Source: Glandiceps talaboti (lineage: Eukaryota; Hemichordata; Enteropneusta; Spengelidae). Taken from it: a stretch of DNA of 64,000 nt. Below are positions 44,016 through 55,000 of this stretch, piece by piece. The translations under genes were made by a program, and so were the position numbers. A model generated the notes under the pieces. It was not told where the DNA came from, ran no database searches, and saw nothing but the letters and a program-made list of their open reading frames with translations. Position 1 is the stretch's first letter; every line of letters starts with the position of its first letter. Location: positions 17,309,484 through 17,373,483 of the forward strand of contig NC_135550.1 of assembly GCF_964340395.1 (NCBI RefSeq), read 5' to 3'.

Positions 44016-44186
44016 CTAATCACGCCCAGCCTTCCTCCTATACTTTTCTTCTGCTTTCCGTTCCTTATTATCCTTGTAGCCCCGTCGTAGAGAATTCAGC
44101 TTCCATCCAACGATAATTCCACCGACAAATGCAAAACTACATAGTACAACAGCCGCTGTTCCACTAAGCTCAGTTCCGGAACCCAT
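44016..44186 (-). CDS. MTLN: Mitoregulin-like 56-residue single-pass microprotein
   Basis: A single uninterrupted frame starts at ATG 44186-44184 (context GAAAATGG: A at -3, G at +4) and stops at TAG 44018-44016. The product has a short polar N-terminus, a membrane segment (about residues 10-28, TAAVVLCSFAFVGGIIVGW) and a very basic, charged C-terminal helix. The core GWKLNSLRRGYKD followed by KERKAEEK fits the mitoregulin (MTLN/MOXI/SMIM37) pattern G-W-x2-N-x-LRR-x-Y-x-D-x-x-x-x-R-x-x-x-x-K. The length equals the 56 residues of human mitoregulin. In vertebrates that protein sits in the inner mitochondrial membrane and supports fatty-acid oxidation and respiratory-complex assembly. The same role here is inference. 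The frame is too short for usual gene callers. No neighbours share a pathway with it. An in-frame start further upstream cannot be excluded, because a 5' exon may exist. Confidence 0.8.
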   Translation of the reverse strand: MGSGTELSGTAAVVLCSFAFVGGIIVGWKLNSLRRGYKDNKERKAEEKYRRKAGRD

Positions 44187-45896
44187 TTTCTGGCGGAACC
44201 ACTGTGATACCCAAGCTAAGATCAGCCAACCTGGCAGTCAAAGATTCACAAAGACTACACAGTGCAATGTACTATACATGTCTCAAACCCAAGGACCTTC
44301 TATTGAGATCACGTGATCTACATGTGACCGATTCAATGTTCATATTGGGTTGATTCTTGAAACTGCAATTTATTCCACAATGTTTCTTAATGACTCCGAA
44401 TTATGATATGATATGATATGATATGATATGATATGATATGATATTTTGTATTACCCGATCAAGAAAAAAGAAAAATGACATCACAAACGTAAATACAAAA
44501 AGCAAACAATCAGATCGGATAACAGGAGTCAGAAAATAGCTATGCTAATCGTGTCTGACCCCTGGAAACAGTAAATAATGGTACAAGTTTAGGATGTAAA
44601 TAAATATACAAAATGTAGCTCTGCCCTCGATCCCCTCCCTTCACCGCCATATATCTCTGAGCGCCAACATGAAAAGAAGTCATATCTTACATTAAAGCAA
44701 TACAATGTTATGTGGAATTATAGATTGAGACTAGACGAGTTGTTCACAAACTGTTGGCAAAGAAACCATGTTTTAGAGATCCTTAGATCAAGTACACATG
44801 AGTCACACCCATGTCAGTCACTACTTTTACTTTTTCCTTTTCAATTCATTATTTTGTAACGCTTATAAATTTAGTTTTTATCAAGACACTTGCCTACTCT
44901 CTTACGAAGGGAAGTACCTAATCTTTTATGCTACTTTGCACACGGTCTGTGGTTTGGTGTGATAATCTCCCAGAAGATTAGTGATAAAGCAAATTGTGCT
45001 GTAACCCGTTCCCAATAGTAATTATGAAAAGTTTAAAAAAATTATGAGTGTTTTAATTTAGATAAGAGGAGAAGAATGTCTTTAAGTCAATAAAGAGTGA
45101 ATTATATACAGCTGAAAGAGAGAAAATAGCCAGGGAAAGAAGGAAAAATGTTTTATATCACACCAAAAATAATTTTTATTTTAACACAAACATTAATTAT
45201 TCAATCAACCAATCATTCAAATAATCAATCAATCAATTAATTAATAAAACGATTGATCAATTACATGCTTGCTGTCCCCTGTGGAATATAAATGAAGAAT
45301 TTGTCATATCGGGACAAGTCCCGCGATTTTCAATGATACTGTTATTTTATAAGACTAGTGTGGTTGTAGTTGTACTTGTTATTCCAAGATTTCGAGCGTA
45401 TCAAAATGACCAAAATATCTTGTCCGAATAAATGTCTACCGATTTACATGTACTGGCTTCATATGCTGTGACAGGTGATTTGTTATGTGTTTTTACCTCA
45501 GCTCTCAAAATTACCTGTCGATTATTTTAGCAGCCTTTTTCATATCACGGCTATAAACTTATAAGCTGTGGAGTCGAAAGCCATCTTACAATCTAGTCAC
45601 GTGCATTCTAATCGTTCATAAAATCGATCGCGAAGACACTCGTACTTTTTCTCTCATTTTTATTAATAATTCCTTCAAAAGAAATTTACAGTGACCACCA
45701 AAAAATATAAGAATCTATCTATTCATCCATTTCTGAATTTTTTAAAACGCCTTTTTGTGTGACATAAAGTGATATAGAATACTTGAAAACAACATGGCTT
45801 TGTACTTTGATGTGTGCATGCTTCACCATACTATCCCAAACGGAGGACGCCCGAAGGAGAGGGGGGATATTACATCGGGTTCTGTCCGTCCATCTA

Positions 45897-45949
<53 letters not shown>

Positions 45950-46858
45950 CCGTCCGTCCGTTTCCATCCGTATCTCTAACATGCATGGGCCAAATTCATT
46001 CAAACTTGGTACAAAGGTCACATATCATACTGGGCATATGTACATTCTTTAGTTTCACTAATTTCTAAATTTTGAACGAATAGTGGCCATGTTTGTCATA
46101 GGAAATAACTTCTTGCAAAGAGCTACGGGACTAGGATACATAGAGATATAGCTCGTGTCTACTACCCCCCCCCCCCATACCATCAATTTTGAACTTCACC
46201 ATCAATTTCAAGGTCAAATACCAAAATCGAGCTATTTTTTGCATACAACAATATTAAAGAATGGCCAATTTGCTTAAAGTATTGTGGAAAAAGTAACAGA
46301 ATATAGGACATACTTCCATATAAATAATTTTAGTGATGATATAACGTTTAACAAAATGGTGACCATATTTATTGTTAAAATCAACTATCTGCAATATATC
46401 TCATGATATATAATACATGGAGACATCATTCAGGTGTCTACCCCCATAATATCATATAGTTTTCTGGTACTATTATTAAATCTGACCTTTGTTGTGGTCA
46501 ATCCCTTTCTGGTGTATTACATGCATTGTAGTAATTTGAATATGGCTGATTTCATGAAAATCATATACATACATATCATTGGATGCATGAATAATCTTGA
46601 AGCTCATACAATATCTGACTGGAGGACGACCATATTTTTCTCAAGAACTATGGTTGGGGGAGCTATGTCTTAGAAGAAGACTTGTTTATTTTGATACTGA
46701 TGAGGGAAACAGAGTGGCTCATTCCATAGCAATTATTTACTTTGAATAAGAAGACCTATCTCATCTAGTTAAGGTGTTGCTGCTCATTTAGGTAATTAGG
46801 TAATTTGCCATAATTTATCAACATCGTCAAAGTCATGCAGAAATTTTTCATGAACATT
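44187..46858. other. Intergenic stretch between microprotein gene and TPR gene
   Basis: Contains a GATAT pentamer run (44402-44443), AATC-type tetramers near 45195-45245, a (GT)n run with CCGT units (45897-45962) and a dispersed repeat with CATGGGCCAAATTCATTCAAACTTGGTACA near 45980-46020. The first few hundred bases may be promoter or 5' untranslated exon of the microprotein gene, and the last few the 3' flank of the TPR gene. No coding exon is supported. Confidence 0.45.
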
Positions 46859-46863
46859 TTATT
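46858..46863 (-). terminator. Poly(A) signal overlapping the TPR gene stop codon
   Basis: On the minus strand the last codons read CAG CAA TAA AAT, so AATAAA begins inside the penultimate codon and includes the TAA stop. Cleavage 15-25 bases further on would give a nearly absent 3' untranslated region, unless a more distal signal is used. Confidence 0.5.
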
Positions 46864-48811
46864 GCTGGAAATAATGAGGATTACTTTTCTCAAAGTGTTC
46901 TCGAATTTGTTCACTGACAGCAATAAATGAAGAACATACTGAAACGAGCAAAAACTGCCTAAAAACAAATAGTGACATACATAGTTTGTAATGTATTCTC
47001 TTCATATCTTTCATTGTCAAGTGTGATACGACACTGGTAATCCAGCCTGTGGTTTACTAAGATAGACACAAACTAAATCTATTGTTCTTCAATGTGATAG
47101 ATTACACAAGTGGGTGATAGCCGGTTCCTCTGTTGTGTAATTCTAATCACCCTGTGAGCAACCTAGTTTAAACATTGGAAGTCACAAAACAGCACTGCAA
47201 GTTCATGGAACTCTAAATAAACTAGTTTTAAGAGACTATAATTAAACCAACGTCCATTCAATAGCTTATCACTGTTGTATCAATGTGTTGCGACAATAGT
47301 TTTAGTTTGTATCTATCTTAGAAAACCGAAGGCTCAATGACTTGAGTAATAAGATTCCATAACCTGTCAGTGATCAGACTCAACTAACAATGGATCCCCC
47401 CCCCCCCCAAATAGTGAGTTTTGACAGGGAAATACTGAAACAAGTGCGTAATAATTTTTCAATACAAAACAAAACTTTGCATGGGGAGTAGGACAAATAT
47501 GGTGATATTTTTTATAGATGTTACCGTACAGGTAACTTCAAAGTAAATATACAAGCTAATTTGTTGGTAATTCTTTCAAATTAGTACAGATGTATCTCTC
47601 CATCGAAAATGACAAACAATGTGGTACTGATAGTCAGCATAGGACTCATTGTTGATTCAAAGTGTCATTATTGGAAAATTGTGATGAATATAAAGGCATG
47701 CAATTTTTCAATGATCAAGAATCATAAAGTTGTACCATGACAAATGAGACAAGATAAGAAAGGGGGTAAAATATGATGGTAAATATGAAATAGATTTAGT
47801 CAGTATATTAGTGCATTACATGCTAAATCATTGAGTTTAATTGTGAATAAATACCATTCATTATTTTGTACTAGTGTCTAAGTTTGAAATCTTATAACAT
47901 GTAAAGTCACTTTTGTGAAATATATACATACTATAATATTAGTAAAACTTCTTGTCTTTTCTTGTATAAGATTTCTTCCCTGTTACTTCTATTATCTAAT
48001 TCTACTTTTGCTAAGTTGTGAATTTTAAGCAAAATTTTTGCTACAAATTTCATAATATAATAAGTTTGCCTTACATTCTGTACAAGGTGATGGTAACAGA
48101 GTTGTTTGATGGTAAATACAATGTACAAACTTAGCTGAAAAAGTTCAAGTGAAGGGTCAATAGCTATGGGGGGGGGGGGGATTGTTAAGGGAAATATGAG
48201 ATTTCATGATACTTGATCACTTAGTTCTGTGTGTGTACTTTTCATTAATGTGAGAACGCTTGTATATTATTTCTGAGTATAGTTATGAACATATCAATCA
48301 TGTATAACTGTTAAGAAATTCGTTGAAAGGAGTCTTGTTTGCCTGTACTGTCGTAAACCTGAAAGACAAGAAAACCAAACAAAACCTTTATTTACTTGAT
48401 CACAGATGATTTGTACTCTTTCACAATAAATGTAAGAAAGGTTGCCACCCACAATGTAAAAGACTATAAGTTACATTCATTCAGCCCTCACTGCTCACTG
48501 GCCTACTGTGAAAGGGGGGTTGGCCGATGTATGAGGACACCCTACCACAGCATACCTTACAGAGTGACTTTTATCCTGCTTGTGTAGTTCACCAATTTTT
48601 TGCATATAAAGAGAAATTGGCTGTTTATCAAACTTGTGGCAACTATTACTTGCTTACAACAAAATAATGAACAAAATATACAATTACTTATTTTTCCCAG
48701 ATATGTATTTTATATTAGTCTTGTGTTTATTATGTTTGTGTCTCTATCATATGTATATAGTGAATGTTGTATGACAGTATTTGGGTGTATACATGTTGAC
48801 CTCCTTGGTTA

Positions 48812-48882
<71 letters not shown>

Positions 48883-50257
48883 TAATCAATACAAACATAC
48901 ATACAAATTTACCCAAGTGGAAACAAGTGATGAGGTTGGAAATGTCATTAACTAGGAATTTCAAAATCAATGTCAAATAATGAAAATCTATGAAAATCAC
49001 AATAATTATAATAAGTAAATAATCAAAGCAACAAACAAATGTAAAAATGTGTTGTTCATGATCAATTACACATACAAGTGACAAATTTACATAATTTACA
49101 TATATTTACATGATAATTACTCCATTTCAATGATCACAGATATCTAAATAGTAGTATGTAATGAGGGGTAGTGATGGACACAATATATCCTCGCTATCCC
49201 ATATCCTAACATATCAGATTGTGATACTGTGAGAATGACTAGAAATTGTAAAGCCTGGATTTTTTTCATATATTACTGAAGGAATTGCTAGCAATTTTCA
49301 GACATAAATGAGACATGGTGAACAATACTGTGATAGCGCCCTCCCTAAAGAGTAGTAAAACTTACCTCAGTACAAGTTCCTGTAAAGTACTGAGTTTGGT
49401 TGTATCTTGAACATCTACACACTGCTTTCCTGTTTTTGTGTCTATGCTGACAGACATGAACACTTTCTGATAATCCCCAGATTTCAATCTTCTCTGCATT
49501 AACACATCTTTCTCTGTTAATCTAAGTTAGAAGACACAAAGGAATATCTCTGATATATAAAGGCTATGCTATGAAAACACTCCTGTGTATTCTTAACGAT
49601 TTTTATGTTACATCTGTTTTAAATTATCAGCCACGATACGTACTGTTAATAAAACATTATCATCATCTTGCACCATGGTTGTTCATGCTGACCATTTGTG
49701 TTCTAGATAATCTAACTTCAGTTTAGACTGTAAGATATGTCGTAATGTTCCACTCTCACTGGCCTCCTGTTGACTGATGTGTGAGGGCGCCCCATCACAG
49801 CATACCTTACAGACTAACTTCAGCTTGAATATACCCTAACTGAATTCATAAACTACACTTGGTGAGTATTATACTTGTCATGCCACATACATACAGATGT
49901 TCAAGATACATGTTCAATAAAGACAGTATATTATCAATAAAGACACTGATTTGTGGTTTTAATGTTATCTTATTTCCCTTGTTTGTAAAGAAGTTGTACG
50001 ATACAGAGGTGGTGAAAGTGACTTTTCATGTCTTACTGGAAATCAACTAAAGCAGCTAGGATGGCCTCAGTCTCATCATTGTTGACATGGACACTAAGAC
50101 TATCAACTATTTGATATATAACACTATTCATTACATGCCCATGATACATATTCAATGCAGACACACAGAGACAGACAGACACAGACATAGACAGACAGAC
50201 ACACACACACACACAGACACACACACAGACACACACACAGACACACACACACACAGA

Positions 50258-50347
<90 letters not shown>

Positions 50348-51980
50348 ATCTAATTAAACCCTCCCAATTTTTTCAGGATTGCTAATATGTAAATAAAATA
50401 TGACTAGTGAACTTACGCATTTGTTGGCACTTCTGTTAGACAGATGACACCATTGCTGTCCAGTACTGTTGGTTGTATACCTCTGATAGCAGTTGATACT
50501 GAAAGTATAGTCACATGATTAGGGATTTTTCAGCCACTGAATTAAGGTGCAACTCGGTGTTCTTGTGTCAGTAAACCTTCACAAATGTCCTACATGAGGC
50601 TCAGTAAATGCAATTCAGATGACGGTGTGGGATTTTAGAAGGCCAAGATTTTTTGGGGGGATTTTTAAAGAGCATGAAATGAGTATCCATCTTTATCTAA
50701 CCCAATATTTATATTTTGTGTAATTCATAAAAAAGTTAACACCTATTTGCATATCTCCATATCTCCATTCACTTTCCTATTGGAGTCCATTATTATAAGA
50801 GAGGCAATTGTTCCATGTGCAGTTGCCATGGTCACTGTCATGGTTGCTAGGTTATCATTGAGGAATGTTTATCTTTGAGAACACCCTACACTTATTTTCA
50901 TGTAGCCCAATCCGTCATGCTGCTGCCATGGTGACACCATGGCTGCTAGGTAATTAATTTAGTAATACAGAATACATAGTAATGCCAAGGTAAGGAGCAA
51001 CGTAAAGTGCATCTTGTAGAAAATGTCATAGTCAACAAAGTCTACAGTATATTGCTATTTTCTATGAGTGGATATTAAAATACATAAAATCTTACCCTTT
51101 CTTGTGAGTCTCATGATGTCTTTAGCAAAAGTCTACGATAAAAAATTAGTACAAAATATATTTTTAAATCATTTATTTTTAAATCAAATGTTTAAAATAT
51201 GAGACATATATTACCATAATAATTGATATAAAATAACTTAGGATAAGGGCAAAGTAATGGACAGTCACTTAACAATCTCCGTTTAAATATATTTATACCA
51301 TGCACAAGCCAGGTTCAACAAAAAATATGAAATACTCTGGTCATTCTACGTCTTAACAATGTGCATCTATGTTACGACAACACATGTCTACATCATTGGC
51401 TCTACTGTGTTTGAAATATGAGTCAAAACGCTCAAAACTGTCATTACTTTCCCCTATTTGAAAAAAATAAATATTACTGGGCGATGGGTGATGGCGATAT
51501 TATGCCCCAATATTTTTCTTCATTCAGCCGGAAAATACTCAAGACCTAAGGGTTGTCACTACGAGTCTAGCCTCGTAGTGACAAGGGCCCCTTAGGTCAC
51601 TTGTATTTTCCCTGGCAGAAAGAAAAAAACATGGGGATTAATATCTAAATATATTCCATTCTTACTTACTTCAGTTGAAATAAATTTCATATTTTTGGAC
51701 ACAGACTGATACATCTCAAACCAATCTTCATGTGGTATTGATTGGATTTCTGTAAAATTATCTTGACAGAATCGTAAAGCTGTTATTCTCATTTCTAAAT
51801 CATCATCACTTGGATCCATATGGAGGCCAGCCTGTCAAGGAAAGTTTGGATATTTTTACAAACAGTTCATAGTAAATAGGATACAAAAACCACAAATGTT
51901 TACAAGTTTGACTCCATTTGGACATGAAAGATAGGTTTAAGTATTTCACATGACATCTTAATATCAGGACAGAAAACATG

Positions 51981-52011
<31 letters not shown>

Positions 52012-55000
52012 ATGAATGAATGAATGAATGAATGAATGAATGAATGAATGAATGAATGAATGAATGAATGAATGAATGAATGAATGAATAAATAAATAAA
52101 TAAATAAAATAAATAAATAAATATATATAATATATATCACTGATCATGACAATTTATAACCTTCATTTTATGAAACTACAAATGTATATATACAACCTAA
52201 CTATTTCTACAACTGGAAAAATGTGTGTGTTTCATTTACTCTACGACAGAACAATGTTTGTCTTATGATTTGAAGGTAAGAAGCCAAAAGGTATTGCTTT
52301 ATGTTTGATAAAGAAATCAACAGTCACTCTATGTTCAAACTACAATGTGAGTTTCAACTCTAAGGCAATGTATAAGTCCTAAACTGATAAATTGAATTTT
52401 GGGTGTCATTAATGTTGTATTTTGTACATGACTACGTGTCAACTCAACATAAATCACATACCAAAATATCCAATATAAATATGTACAATGTTTGTTGTAT
52501 GTACAACAACAAACTTTTTACACATTTTTTTTTAGCTTTTTGTAATGTATTGAGTAACAAACATAGACTTGGTCTATGTTGTTTCACATTGATTTTTCAA
52601 GTAGGAAGCCATGATAAAATTGTTTCATAAATTAAAATTTATAAAATAAATATCCAATCCTCATCCATATGACCATTTTAAGTCAGATTAAAGATTACAG
52701 TCACCCGAGTCAGAATAACTTGTCCAGTGTGACCCACCACCCCACCCCCGTGCCTGGTTATATGAATAAATTACCTCAAATGCTTTCAGAGCACCATTTA
52801 TATCTTTCAAATGGAAGTACGCCATTCCTTTCCAGTAATGTCCTAAATAGAAAACAAATATATTTCAATGAATTCTCAAAAAATAACAGCTTTACACATT
52901 TATCAAATCAAAATTATCATTACCATAAGAATGAAATAATTGCATGCTTATTAAAAAATCCATATTTCTGTCTCAAAACCATTTATATCAATAGAGTGTT
53001 TGACAATTAAATATATTTAATGTTCTGTACAAATATCATTATTAGAATTATATCATTAACTGTTATTTTTAATTCTATGTTCTTAAGAAGCATCAGGATT
53101 TTCTGATCAGATTACAAACATGTTACATGTACTTAGAAGTCAAAATATGCCTAAGGGACAATTTTCCCTGAAAATAATAGTACTTCAATTCTCTACAAAC
53201 TGGGTCTTTTGAATTAATGAAAGAAATTTGGGAGTTAATTATCTTGGTTTCAAGGAAATCATAATCTTTTATTTTCCCATTGTGTTAACACAGTATTTGG
53301 TGGCCATATTGGATTTGGTGGCCATATTGGATTCTAAAATGAGTAAATTTTGATATCATTTTCACCTCTATTTCAAACATTTGAATGGGCACTCCAGATT
53401 TTTTTATTGATTTTAACTGACAATTGGTTGGAGTATTCTTAAGCAAAGTAACAGTAAAAATTCAAAGAGTTCATTTTCGAGGCACAAACTACATTAAAAG
53501 CAGCGAGTCTGACAGGGTCATTTTGAGGTCTGACTAGCTGTTAGTATATAGAGCAAATGGGCTGGTCAAACATGTTTGTGACAATAGGAAAATGATATAT
53601 CTCCCAGTGTTTCAACATAGACCCTACACAAGGGTAGGGTTTAAGATTTCACAACAGTGTGATGTCATCAAAGAAGAGTGTTTTTGCTGTTAGCGGTCGA
53701 ATGAGAAGAGACATGAGTCTGAGTTTCTATTTTGATAATACACAACCTCTGCTGAGCAAATTTAACCACTGTTAGTTTTCAAAAAAGCTAATTTCTTGTT
53801 TATGTTATGATAAACTCACCTTTTTTCCATGTTGGATTTAGTTGTGTTGCCATTTTTGCTGCTTCTAAACATTGGCTGTGATGTTTGAGTTTGCTAAGAG
53901 CATTGGCCATATTGCCATATATAACAGCTTTAGATTCACCTTCAATACTAGCAAAAGAAGACATTCATTTACATAGATTAGCATATGGAACATTTACTCT
54001 GTGAAAAAGATATTACTGTACAAAACACTGAGTCTGTCAAGGATAACTTGGACACTGTTTTCAAGAACTTATTATTAGCTCACGCGTAGCGGCTCAATGA
54101 CTAGTACGCATGTGCGTCCTATATACTATGCGACTTTTTTTTGGTGGTTTTACCCAAGGATGCAGGCGGCGCAATGACTACGCATGCACGTTCTATGTTA
54201 TGCACATTCTCCACATGGAGGGCGCTATCTACAATATCAACGTGAGGCAGACCAGGCAGCCAGTCACAAGTGAGAATACCCTGTGCAATCTTATGGACTT
54301 TGCCTAGTTATGATATGATAAATGATTTGCTATCAAAGATGTCACTTACTTTAAAAGAACAGCTTTGTCATATGCATCTACTGCTTTTTGATACTCTCTC
54401 CGTTTAAAATGTTCGTTGCCCTGTGTTTTTAACTTTTTGGCTTCCTCGTCAGTCTTTTTTTTATCATCGGTTATCTTGTCTTCACATTTCTTTATCCACT
54501 TGTCAAACTTTGCTGCAAAGGAATAGAAAAACTGTAACTTTCAACACTTTTAAAATGTACAGTGCAAGCTGGGTTACCTTAGTGTTTCACTCCCGGGATG
54601 CAATGTTTGTTGCATGAAGACAGACACATGTCAACTCCAGAATAACAATAACAAAGAGTCATTTCAAAGACACCACATACACAGCAGGACACTTTGCATA
54701 ATGACATTGAAAAATAAAACAATAAGTATTGCTATTCTGTTACAGTTCAGACAACTATAGAGAAGTTTACAGTGTACATGTAGTAGAAACAGGCTGTAGC
54801 AGAAACGATTACACATTGACATGAATTGATGATTTGCATACAATGGCTTCAACTGTTTACTTTCCTACTGACAAGCAACAAGATTACTACCTGTGTTTAT
54901 ATATAGACAATAGAGAGTTTATACACCACCTTTCTAATTGTTTATTTTGTAGCTGAAGTTGTCTGATTATGTATAAGAAATGTCATGTTTCATAAGTGAA

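Noticed and set aside
49366-49521. Alternative frame of this TPR exon with a Cys/His pattern (VHVCQHRHKN...CRCSRY), resembling a zinc finger
   Set aside because: The phase from the upstream exon and into the last exon only fits the other frame, which has normal composition. The Cys/His pattern is a shadow.
50033-50353. Cys/Val and Thr/His repeat open frames
   Set aside because: Both strands of an (AC)n microsatellite.
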